Shown here in pieces: positions 26,451-34,608 of a DNA stretch of 64,000 bases. The stretch lies in the NCBI RefSeq assembly GCF_047634355.1, contig NZ_JBLIAL010000001.1; one strand, given 5' to 3'. Positions within the stretch are counted from its first letter, which is position 1. Each line of letters opens with the position of its first letter. Source of the stretch: Porticoccus sp002341315 (GTDB taxonomy: Bacteria > Pseudomonadota > Gammaproteobacteria > Pseudomonadales > Porticoccaceae). Below the pieces are notes generated by a model that ran no database searches, was not told where the DNA came from, and saw only the letters and a program-made list of their open reading frames with translations. A program made the translations under genes and the position numbers.

Positions 26451-27410
26451 ATGACTCATCAGCAAAAAATTTTGCAGCTCCGCGATTATCTCAATACCCA
26501 GATTGTCGGCCAGCCCCACCTGATAGACCGGCTGATCATTGCCATTCTGGCCGATGGACATCTGTTGGTGGAAGGCGCCCCCGGGTTGGCAAAAACCAAA
26601 GCCATCAAAACTTTGGCCGATGGTATCACTGGAGATTTTCACCGCGTCCAGTTCACGCCCGACCTATTGCCCTCCGACATCACCGGCAGTGATATCTACC
26701 GCCCGGAAGACGGCAGTTTTCAATTCCAGCCAGGCCCGATTTTTCACAATCTGGTACTGGCAGACGAAATAAACCGGGCACCAGCCAAAGTCCAGTCAGC
26801 GCTGCTGGAAGCCATGGCAGAGCGCCAGATCAGTGTCGGTCGTAGCACCTACCCACTGCCCAAACTTTTCCTGGTCATGGCCACTCAGAACCCTATTGAA
26901 CAGGAAGGTACATACCCGCTACCGGAAGCACAAATGGACCGCTTTCTGATGCACGTCAACGTCGACTATCCCGAGGCAGAGGCGGAGCGACAGATTTTGC
27001 GCCTGGCTCGCAATGAGGCATTGAACGAACCGGTAGCTGCCGTCGACAAAGTCACAGAGGAAACTTTGCTGGAAGCCCGCAAGGAAGTTTTGTCAGTCCA
27101 CATGGCAGAACCCGTGGAGGAATACATCGTCCAGTTGATTCTCGCCACCCGCAATCCCACCGATTATTGCGAAAAACTGGGCAGCTGGCTTGATTTTGGT
27201 GCCAGCCCGAGAGCCACCATTTCGCTCGACCGCTGTGCCCGGGCCTGCGCATGGCTCAAGGGTCACGACTACGTTTCCCCGGACGATGTGCGCAGCGTGA
27301 TTCACGATGTATTGCGCCATCGTCTTATTCTGAGTTTTGAGGCAGAGGCCAGCGGCATTACTCCGGACCGGGCAATCGATACCCTGATCAGCAACGTACC
27401 CTCTGCCTGA
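26451..27410 (+). CDS. MoxR-family AAA+ ATPase
   Basis: A 319-residue chaperone-like AAA+ protein. Walker A GAPGLAKT at residues 42-49, Walker B LVLADEINRA at 101-110, sensor-1 MATQNPIEQEGTYPLPEAQ and the C-terminal lid domain. MoxR proteins activate VWA-domain partners by MIDAS-dependent contact, and three such partners follow. First gene of the Bat operon; the DUF58 gene starts 3 nt after its stop. Confidence 0.93.
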   Translation: MTHQQKILQLRDYLNTQIVGQPHLIDRLIIAILADGHLLVEGAPGLAKTKAIKTLADGITGDFHRVQFTPDLLPSDITGSDIYRPEDGSFQFQPGPIFHNLVLADEINRAPAKVQSALLEAMAERQISVGRSTYPLPKLFLVMATQNPIEQEGTYPLPEAQMDRFLMHVNVDYPEAEAERQILRLARNEALNEPVAAVDKVTEETLLEARKEVLSVHMAEPVEEYIVQLILATRNPTDYCEKLGSWLDFGASPRATISLDRCARACAWLKGHDYVSPDDVRSVIHDVLRHRLILSFEAEASGITPDRAIDTLISNVPSA

Positions 27411-27413
27411 TCA

Positions 27414-28349
27414 ATGGACGATCCCGATCTCAACAATCCGGCCATTGCCGATGTCACCACGCTGGTAGGCATGCGATTTGGTACGCGCGACCTGAAATTT
27501 TTCCCCCGGCGAATGGCAAGAACCTCACTGATGGGAGGACACCACTCGCGGACGCGGGGCCGGGGTATGGATTTTGAAGAAGTCCGGCAATACCAGCCCG
27601 GTGACGATATCCGTTCCATCGACTGGCGGGTCACGGCACGTACCCTGACCCCCCACACCAAGCTGTTTCGGGAAGAGCGGGAACGGCCCATCCTGGTAAT
27701 CACCGATTTGCGTCCCAACATGTTCTTTGGCTCAAAAATGCTGAAATCCATCACTGCCTGTCAGCTGGCTGCGGCGCTCGGCTGGGCCGGCCTGAACGCC
27801 AATGATCGGGTTGGCGGGCTGATTATAGGCGCAGAGCAGCATCGTGAAATCCGGGCTCGTCGCAGCAGCCATAGCGTCTTGCAGCTAATCCACCAGTTAA
27901 GGGACTTCAGTGAACTGCTGACCCGCTCAGTGCCCGGCAAATACAGCATGGTCGATATTATGCGGGACAGTCGGCGGGTAGCACTGCCCGGCTCAACACT
28001 GTTTCTGATCAGCGATTTCCATGACCTGAACAAAGACTGTGAACAACACCTTTTCGAATTGGCCAGACACTGTGACGTCAACCTGTGCCAGATCCATGAC
28101 CCACTGGAAAAACAGTTGCCACCCCCGGCCCTCTACCAGGTAAATGACGGTAATCAGCAATTTTCACTGAATACACGAAGTCGTGAATTGCGCGAGGAGT
28201 TTGAACAGCACTTTCTGCGTCACCAGGCACGGCTGCGACAACTGTGTACACAATTGCGCATGGGGCTGATGGCTTTTGAAACAGGAACCTCTGTCATACC
28301 GATCCTGCAACAAACCTATAGCAGAAAAAAAAGCGGCCGACACCCATGA
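27414..28349 (+). CDS. DUF58 domain protein of the Bat operon
   Basis: A 311-residue cytoplasmic protein with the DUF58 signature GRGMDFEEVRQYQPGDD-IRSIDWRVTAR around residues 44-72. A degenerate VWA-like fold follows (VITDLRPNMFFGSK). In MoxR operons this protein links the ATPase to the membrane VWA proteins. Its stop overlaps the DUF4381 start (ATGA). Confidence 0.9.
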   Translation: MDDPDLNNPAIADVTTLVGMRFGTRDLKFFPRRMARTSLMGGHHSRTRGRGMDFEEVRQYQPGDDIRSIDWRVTARTLTPHTKLFREERERPILVITDLRPNMFFGSKMLKSITACQLAAALGWAGLNANDRVGGLIIGAEQHREIRARRSSHSVLQLIHQLRDFSELLTRSVPGKYSMVDIMRDSRRVALPGSTLFLISDFHDLNKDCEQHLFELARHCDVNLCQIHDPLEKQLPPPALYQVNDGNQQFSLNTRSRELREEFEQHFLRHQARLRQLCTQLRMGLMAFETGTSVIPILQQTYSRKKSGRHP

Positions 28350-28837
28350 ACCCCCAGGATCCACTCTCACAGCTGCGCGACATTCACCTGCCCGATCCGA
28401 TCGGCTGGTGGCCCCCTGCCCCGGGCTGGTGGTTGTTGGCACTACTGCTATTGAGCGCAATGACTTACTGTCTCTGGAGGTTGAAAAAGCGGCACCAGGA
28501 CAATCGCTATCGACGGGAGGCACTGCATTGCCTGGCCGAGCTGAAGCAATCCCTGGCGGAACAACCACTCGAATATTGCCATGCCATGCTGGCGCTTCTG
28601 CGTCGCACCGCGAAAACAGCCTATCCGGATCAGGCCCTCGAATCGGAACTGACACCAGCGTTATTGCAGCGGCTTAACCAGCAATGCCGGCGAACGCTGT
28701 TTGACGAAACACTACAGCAACAGTTGCAAGTTTTGCCCTATCGGGCTGATCCGGAAAATATGGACCATCTGGTTATTTCCCTGCACGCCGCCATCAAGCA
28801 ATGGCTCGAACAGCATCGGCGGAGTTCATCATGCTGA
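28346..28837 (+). CDS. DUF4381 membrane protein of the Bat operon
   Basis: A 163-residue protein. The N-terminal DPLSQLRDIHLPDPIGWWPPAPGWW motif (split by turns) is typical of DUF4381. One transmembrane helix follows at about residues 28-48, then a charged cytoplasmic helical domain. Always found inside MoxR-DUF58-VWA operons; its role is unknown. Its 3' end overlaps the batA start by a few bases. Confidence 0.88.
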   Translation: MNPQDPLSQLRDIHLPDPIGWWPPAPGWWLLALLLLSAMTYCLWRLKKRHQDNRYRREALHCLAELKQSLAEQPLEYCHAMLALLRRTAKTAYPDQALESELTPALLQRLNQQCRRTLFDETLQQQLQVLPYRADPENMDHLVISLHAAIKQWLEQHRRSSSC

Positions 28838-29820
28838 CGTTTGAATGGCCCTGGCTGTTTATCCTGTTGCCGGTGCCAATAATTTACCGGCTGGTGCGCA
28901 GCCGGGCGGAAGCGACAACACCGGCCCTGAAGGTGCCTGTCTACTCGGCGCTGTCGAGGAATGTACCGGTGCTAAAAAACGGCGGCGGTTGGCACTGGTT
29001 GGCACTGGCACTGCTAACGGCCACCTGGATTGCCCTACTCGCAGCGGCTGCCCGTCCCACCTGGGTTGGAGATCCCATTGCCATACCCAGCACTGGCCGG
29101 GACCTGTTGATGGCAGTGGACATCTCCGGCAGCATGCAAGAGACCGATATGCAGATAGGTGGCAATACCGTTGATCGGCTCACTGCTGTAAAACAGGTAA
29201 TCGGAGAATTTGTCGAACGTCGACAGGGCGACCGCATGGGGCTGATTCTGTTCGGTACGCGCCCCTACCTGCAGACACCACTGACATTTGATCGGAAGAC
29301 CCTGAATGTGCTGCTTAATGAAGCGCAGATTGGCTTTGCCGGCGACCGCACCGCCATTGGTGATGCCATCGGTCTGGCAGTGAAACGCCTGCAGCCTCGC
29401 CCCAAAAATCATCGGGTCCTGATTTTGCTGACGGATGGTGCCAATTCTGCCGGCCGGGTTAAACCACTGGAAGCGGCTGATATCGCTGCCAGGGAAGATA
29501 TTGTGATCCACACCATTGGCATTGGTGCAGAAGTCAAGCTGGAACGCAGTCTCTTTGGCACGCGACGGATCAACCCCTCCAGTGACCTGGATGAAGCGAC
29601 CCTGACTACCATCGCCGAGAAAACCGGTGGCCAATATTTTCGCGCTCGCAACCCGGAGGAACTTGAAGCGATCTACAGACGGCTTGATCAACTGGAACCC
29701 GTTGCCCAGGAAGCGGAAACCTTGCGACCGACCAAGGCATTATTTTACTGGCCACTGGGGTTTGCACTGCTTTGCAGCTTTGCAATGGCAGCCCTGATAA
29801 ATCGCGGGGATAACCGCTGA
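28831..29820 (+). CDS. batA: BatA-like VWA-domain membrane protein
   Basis: A 329-residue protein with two N-terminal membrane segments (about residues 5-22 and 54-75), a von Willebrand A domain and a C-terminal membrane helix. The metal-ion-dependent adhesion site D97-x-S99-x-S101 (DISGS) is intact, with LLTDGAN later in the domain. The start at 28831 overlaps the preceding gene. Part of the aerotolerance/envelope-stress complex in Bacteroides and other bacteria; the exact role here is inferred. Confidence 0.9.
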   Translation: MLTFEWPWLFILLPVPIIYRLVRSRAEATTPALKVPVYSALSRNVPVLKNGGGWHWLALALLTATWIALLAAAARPTWVGDPIAIPSTGRDLLMAVDISGSMQETDMQIGGNTVDRLTAVKQVIGEFVERRQGDRMGLILFGTRPYLQTPLTFDRKTLNVLLNEAQIGFAGDRTAIGDAIGLAVKRLQPRPKNHRVLILLTDGANSAGRVKPLEAADIAAREDIVIHTIGIGAEVKLERSLFGTRRINPSSDLDEATLTTIAEKTGGQYFRARNPEELEAIYRRLDQLEPVAQEAETLRPTKALFYWPLGFALLCSFAMAALINRGDNR

Positions 29821-31658
29821 TGAGCGTGCTGCAAGCTCTGTCCGAATTTCATTTTCTCCGGCCGGTCTGGTTGCTGATCATTCTGCCTGCGCTACTCGCC
29901 AGCTGGTGGTTACACCGCTCCCAGATCAGGCGGGGCAACTGGCATCGGGTCATTGCACCGGAACTGTTGCCGCTGCTACTGGATGAATCCACCCATCACA
30001 AACGGCGTTCACTGGTGGTGGTTTCACTCCTCGGCTGGATCATCGCCACGTTTGCCATGGCAGGTCCCACCTGGGACCGGACACCCCTGCCAATCCACAA
30101 GCAGGAAAGTGCGCTGATCATCCTGTTCGACCTCTCGCCCTCCATGTTGTCCCAGGACCAGAAACCCAACCGGCTTACCCGTGCACGGCTGAAACTGATC
30201 GAGTTGCTGCAGCAGCGCAAAGAGGGAACAACGGGGTTGATTGCCTACGCTGACGATGCATTTGTGGTCAGCCCGCTGACCGATGACGCCAACACCCTTG
30301 CAGCACTGATCCCGGCTCTGGATCCCAATATCATGCCCGGCCCCGGCAGCCATGTTGAATCCGCTGTACAAAAAGCCATGGAGCTGGCGCTCAACGCCGG
30401 AGCCACCCGAGCGGACATATTGTTAATGACCGATGGTGTTGCCGAGCGCGCCAAAAGCGAGCTGAGTAATATCTTTCACGGCATGGGGGACTTCCGCCTC
30501 TCGGTATTCGGTATTGGCACAGCAGAGGGCGCCCCCATACCGATTGGCGGCGGCGGATTTGCCAAGGACAGCAGCGGCTCCATCATTGTGCCGCGCCTGG
30601 AGGAGCAGAGGCTCAAACAGCTGGCAAAGCGTCATGGTGGCCGCTACAGCGCCATCACGGCAGATAGCACCGATATCAACTACCTGCTGGAGGGCTTCAA
30701 AATCGGACCGGACGCTTCCACCCGTCAGCTTGAACGCAGCTTCGATAGCTGGCATGACACAGGCTATTGGCTGGTGTTGCTGCTGTTACCGATACTGGTG
30801 CTTGCTTCACGCCGCGGCATAGTCCTTGCCTGCCTGATACTGACACCACTGTTTGGTCTACCCGTACCCGCCCACGCCCTGAGCTGGGATGACCTCTGGC
30901 TGACACCTGACCAGCAGGCATCGCGGGCTCTGCAGGAAGGCGATGCCGCCACCGCACAGGAAAAATTCAATCACACGCAATGGAAAGCGGCCGCCGCTTA
31001 CCGCAACGGTCAACACGACCGTGCGACAGCACTGTATCAGGGTGATTCAGCCATCGATCACTACAATCGCGGCAATGCACTGGCAAAAGACGGCAAGCTT
31101 GAAGAAGCCATTGCCAGCTACAACCAGGCCCTGGCGCTGGCACCGGAAATGGAGGACGCCCAGTTTAATCGAGAGCTGGTGGAACAACTTAAGCAGCGAC
31201 AACAGGATCAGCCTAAAGAGGATTCCCCGGAAAACCCTGAAGATCAGCAAAACCAGCAACAGCCCCCCGGCCAACAGGACCCCGAAGATGCCAATGACGG
31301 TTCTGACAATCCGTCCGGAAGCAATAACCAGAACAGTGCCGAGCCACCTGCCCCTGAAGAAAAAGACGGGCAACAGGAAGGCGAACAATCGCAGCAAGAA
31401 AGTCGGCCAGAATCCTCCGAACAGGCGACCGATCCGCAACCCTCTCCCGGTGATGGCGAAGAAAGTGAACAACCATCACCGGGGTCACTGCCGGAAATGA
31501 GTGAGGAAGAAAAACAGGCCATGGAGCAATGGCTGAGAAAAATTCCGGATGATCCCGGTGGCTTACTGAGAGAAAAATTTCGCTATGAATCAAGAAAGCG
31601 TGAATTCGAGCAACGCCGTGGTATTAACCCACCCGGCGATCAGGAACAGAGGTGGTAG
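29820..31658 (+). CDS. BatB-BatC fusion: VWA domain plus TPR and Gln/Glu-rich tail
   Basis: A 612-residue protein joining two functions that are separate genes in some Bat loci. Residues 1-80 hold two membrane segments. The VWA domain has MIDAS D104-x-S-x-S108 (DLSPS). Membrane segments recur around residues 315-355, then TPR-like helices at about 370-455 (NRGNALAKDGKLEEAIASYNQAL). A low-complexity Gln/Glu/Pro/Ser tail of about 110 residues follows, and the protein ends in a charged segment (MSEEEKQAMEQWLRKIPDDPGGLLREKF). Its start shares one base with the batA stop. Confidence 0.9.
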   Translation: MSVLQALSEFHFLRPVWLLIILPALLASWWLHRSQIRRGNWHRVIAPELLPLLLDESTHHKRRSLVVVSLLGWIIATFAMAGPTWDRTPLPIHKQESALIILFDLSPSMLSQDQKPNRLTRARLKLIELLQQRKEGTTGLIAYADDAFVVSPLTDDANTLAALIPALDPNIMPGPGSHVESAVQKAMELALNAGATRADILLMTDGVAERAKSELSNIFHGMGDFRLSVFGIGTAEGAPIPIGGGGFAKDSSGSIIVPRLEEQRLKQLAKRHGGRYSAITADSTDINYLLEGFKIGPDASTRQLERSFDSWHDTGYWLVLLLLPILVLASRRGIVLACLILTPLFGLPVPAHALSWDDLWLTPDQQASRALQEGDAATAQEKFNHTQWKAAAAYRNGQHDRATALYQGDSAIDHYNRGNALAKDGKLEEAIASYNQALALAPEMEDAQFNRELVEQLKQRQQDQPKEDSPENPEDQQNQQQPPGQQDPEDANDGSDNPSGSNNQNSAEPPAPEEKDGQQEGEQSQQESRPESSEQATDPQPSPGDGEESEQPSPGSLPEMSEEEKQAMEQWLRKIPDDPGGLLREKFRYESRKREFEQRRGINPPGDQEQRW

Positions 31659-31664
31659 AAGTTG

Positions 31665-33377
31665 ATGAACGCTGATTGGGGTAGATCACTGCTATGTTAC
31701 GTGTTTGTTCCGCTATTCCTGTTGCTGGGCAGCACCGGAGCCACTGCTGACAACTTGTCGGCGACAGTGGACCGCAACCAGCTCAATCGCGGTGAAACTG
31801 TCGAGTTGCGGGTTCGATTCGACAGCCAGACATCTGGCGAGCCGGACTTCTCTGTCCTGGAAGAGGACTTTGAGATTCTCTCTCGCCGCCAGCAAAATCA
31901 GTTTTCACTGATCAATGGCACAGCGGTTTCCTACACAGAATGGCTACTGGAGCTGCTGCCCAGAGAAACGGGGGAAATACTGATCCCGGAGCTTGATTTT
32001 AAAGGTGTAAACAGCGAGGCAATCACCCTGCAGGTGGAAGATCGCCGCCCAGCGGCAAAAAACAGGGAACCAATATTCGTTGAAACAGAGCTGGACAAAA
32101 CCACCGCCTATGTTCAGGAACAGCTGTTGCTGACTTTGCGGATTTTCACGTCAGAACCCCTGCTTGGTCTCAGCAGCGACGGCTTATCAGTAGACAATAC
32201 CTCCATACTGCAACTGGCGGAAAACCAGTATCAGACCCGTGAAAATGGTGTGGTTTATCAGGTCAACGAAATCAAATATGTGTTGTTCCCGGAGGCCAGT
32301 GGCGAACTGGTCATACCTCAGGTTCGTCTGAATACGGCCATTCCAGATCGCCGCGACCCTTTCTCGGGCTCCCTTTTCGGAAACCGGGGCAAGCGAGTCC
32401 TACTCTATTCGGACGAGCAACGAGTGACTATCCTGCCTCGCCCCGCCAATTCGGGCAGTGGTGCCTGGCTCCCCGCCAAGGGTCTCAGTCTCACCGAACG
32501 CTGGAGCCGCCCGCCCGATGAACTGGTGGCAGGGGAACCGATCACCCGAACCATCACGCTTACCGCCCAGGCGCTGGCGGCGACCCAACTACCTCCCCTG
32601 CAAATCCCCGATGGCGATGGTTACAAAATCTACCCTGACCAGCCCCAGATGGATAACAGCGGCGATAGCAGTGGTGTGATCGGTTCACGGGTGGAATCCA
32701 TGGCCATTGTTCCATCCAGGGCAGGAACCATCACACTGCCCCCAGTTACAGTCCAGTGGTGGGACACCGTCAACCAGCAACTGAGGCAAACGGTCCTTGA
32801 ACAACGCACACTGACAGTGAAAGCCGCTGCAGGCTTGAAGCCGGACGTGACCGAAACGGATGAAAGCGACAACAGCAACGCAACCGAACCCATGGTTGCA
32901 CCCGTTGTAGCTCAGGAATCCAGCCTGCTGGTATGGATGTTGATCAGTGTGAATCTTGTGCTCCTGATCGCCGTCGCAGTATTGTTCCTGCTGTGGCGCA
33001 AGAGCCGTCGTCAACCGGCATTGAACGTCACCCCGGTAGAAACGGTGGATGAGCCCCGAGAGACCACATTGTTTGCCGAACTCCAACGGCAATCCAAAGG
33101 CGATAACCCACGGGCATTCCGTCATGCCCTGCTGCGCTGGGCAAGGGTATACTGGGACAGGCCCTTATTGACACTGCAGGATGTGGCCACCACGGCAAAC
33201 GGTGACGAACTGGCCGAAACACTGGATGCGCTGGATCGTTCGCTCTACAGCGGCGCCGCCCCGGAGAATGTCAACCTGCCGACAATCTTTGAGCAGTTGA
33301 AACAGCTCAGAAAAAACCGAAAAGGCCTGGGCAAACATCAAAAAGGGACGCCGCTGGCGCCGCTATATGGCAAGTAA
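31665..33377 (+). CDS. batD: BatD-like oxygen-tolerance protein
   Basis: About 570 residues. A signal peptide (ending near TGATA) leads into a large periplasmic beta-rich region with BatD motifs (RNQLNRGETVELRVRF, and repeats of the FEILSRRQQNQFS type). One transmembrane helix at about residues 425-445 is followed by a cytoplasmic tail. It closes the six-gene operon, starting 6 nt after the BatB-BatC stop. The ATG at 31665 is preferred over the TTG immediately before it. Confidence 0.9.
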   Translation: MNADWGRSLLCYVFVPLFLLLGSTGATADNLSATVDRNQLNRGETVELRVRFDSQTSGEPDFSVLEEDFEILSRRQQNQFSLINGTAVSYTEWLLELLPRETGEILIPELDFKGVNSEAITLQVEDRRPAAKNREPIFVETELDKTTAYVQEQLLLTLRIFTSEPLLGLSSDGLSVDNTSILQLAENQYQTRENGVVYQVNEIKYVLFPEASGELVIPQVRLNTAIPDRRDPFSGSLFGNRGKRVLLYSDEQRVTILPRPANSGSGAWLPAKGLSLTERWSRPPDELVAGEPITRTITLTAQALAATQLPPLQIPDGDGYKIYPDQPQMDNSGDSSGVIGSRVESMAIVPSRAGTITLPPVTVQWWDTVNQQLRQTVLEQRTLTVKAAAGLKPDVTETDESDNSNATEPMVAPVVAQESSLLVWMLISVNLVLLIAVAVLFLLWRKSRRQPALNVTPVETVDEPRETTLFAELQRQSKGDNPRAFRHALLRWARVYWDRPLLTLQDVATTANGDELAETLDALDRSLYSGAAPENVNLPTIFEQLKQLRKNRKGLGKHQKGTPLAPLYGK

Positions 33378-33432
33378 ACCGGCAGCGGGTTTCTGCTGCC
33401 GGGAAGCACGCCTGTAAAAAGTGCATTAAAAA

Positions 33433-33456
33433 GCACAAAATGCTGCTATTTTGTGC
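33433..33456 (+). terminator. Hairpin after the bat operon
   Basis: gcacaaaat (33433-33441) pairs perfectly with attttgtgc (33448-33456) around a 6-nt loop. A second GC-rich stem (ccggcagc at 33379-33386 with gctgccgg at 33395-33402) lies just upstream. Neither has a strong downstream T-run, so termination is inferred from position and structure. Confidence 0.5.
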
Positions 33457-33608
33457 ACTTCCCCCCCATTGATGAGCGCTTACCCACAGCGAGGGCGAAG
33501 AAGCTTCGCGTCAATCAGGGGATTCCATAAAATGACAATTTGGCATTTTTCATGCAGGATGCTTTACCGAAAAGCCATCCATTTCAACGCTAGGCAAGGG
33601 TCCAGAGT

Positions 33609-34403
33609 ATGCGTCGAGTTGTTTTCAATCAAAAAGGCGGTGTAGGCAAGTCCAGTATCACCTGCAATCTGGCGGCTATCGCTGCCAACAGTGGGAAACG
33701 GACACTGTTACTCGATCTAGATCCACAGGGCAACTCTACCCAGTATCTACTGGGTGAAAATCCCGATACGGCCAACACCATTGCCGATTACTTTTCTCAG
33801 ACCCTGTCCTTTAATCTCTCACCGAAGAAACCGGCTGAATTTATCACTGAGACACCCTTCGCCAATCTGTCGATCATGGCGTCGGACCCCGAACTGGAAG
33901 AGATCGAACAAAAGCTGGAATCCCGCCACAAAATTTACAAGTTGCGTGACTTGCTAAACAAGCTGGAACCACACTTTGATCAGGTATTTATTGACACGGC
34001 ACCGGCGATGAATTTCTACACCACTTCAGCACTGGTGAGCGCCGACCGGGTATTGATCCCCTTCGATTGCGACGCATTTTCTCGACATGCCCTGTACAAC
34101 ATTCTGCATGTCATTGGCGAAATACGGGATGATCACAACGAAGACCTCTTGATCGAAGGAATCATCGCCAATCAGTTTCAGCCGAGAGCCAATTTGCCGA
34201 CACAAATCATCAATGAGCTGATTGCAGAAAAGCACCCGGTGCTGCCCATCTATCTGAATCAGTCGGTGAAAATGCGCGAATCACATCAGGCGGGAAAACC
34301 GCTGATTCACTATGCGCCCAGTCATCCGCTGACCCAGCAATTCCTCGCACTTCATGATCACCTGAATAACAAAAAACGAACAAAAAAAACCACTGCCAGG
34401 TAA
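33609..34403 (+). CDS. Orphan ParA-family ATPase
   Basis: A 264-residue deviant-Walker ATPase. The P-loop KGGVGKSS is at residues 9-16, with LLDLDPQGNST (Walker A') and the FIDTAP Walker B following. No parB gene or parS-like cluster is adjacent, so this is a stand-alone chromosomal ParA, probably positioning a cellular cargo rather than the origin; the cargo is unknown. The C-terminus is basic (NNKKRTKKTTAR). Single gene, convergent with pepN. Confidence 0.85.
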   Translation: MRRVVFNQKGGVGKSSITCNLAAIAANSGKRTLLLDLDPQGNSTQYLLGENPDTANTIADYFSQTLSFNLSPKKPAEFITETPFANLSIMASDPELEEIEQKLESRHKIYKLRDLLNKLEPHFDQVFIDTAPAMNFYTTSALVSADRVLIPFDCDAFSRHALYNILHVIGEIRDDHNEDLLIEGIIANQFQPRANLPTQIINELIAEKHPVLPIYLNQSVKMRESHQAGKPLIHYAPSHPLTQQFLALHDHLNNKKRTKKTTAR

Positions 34404-34434
34404 TCAACTCGAAGGGGTCGTCAGCACAGCAGGC

Positions 34435-34461
34435 AAAAAAAGGAGAGCCAGAGGCTCTCCT
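34435..34461 (-). terminator. Intrinsic terminator of pepN
   Basis: ggagagcc (34442-34449) pairs with ggctctcc (34453-34460) around a 3-nt loop. On the minus strand the stem is followed by seven T residues (complement of 34435-34441), a textbook rho-independent terminator for the pepN transcript. It may also stop parA transcription less efficiently. Confidence 0.85.
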
Positions 34462-34608
34462 AAATATTAACGATGAAAAACCCCTTCAACAGGGGTTGCT
34501 GTCACTTTGGAGATACACCTGTTTGGCACATCTACCCGATCAGTGTCTGCTTATTCATCACCGTTGTCATTGACCCGCATCAAGTCAACAGAGTGCAACG
34601 GCGACCCC

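Noticed and set aside
31047..31472. Hydrophobic minus-strand frame of 141 codons
   Set aside because: It is the shadow of the Gln/Glu-rich tail of the BatB-BatC protein.
33379..33456. Possible parS-like sites upstream of parA
   Set aside because: The inverted repeats do not match the parS consensus and are better read as hairpins after the bat operon.
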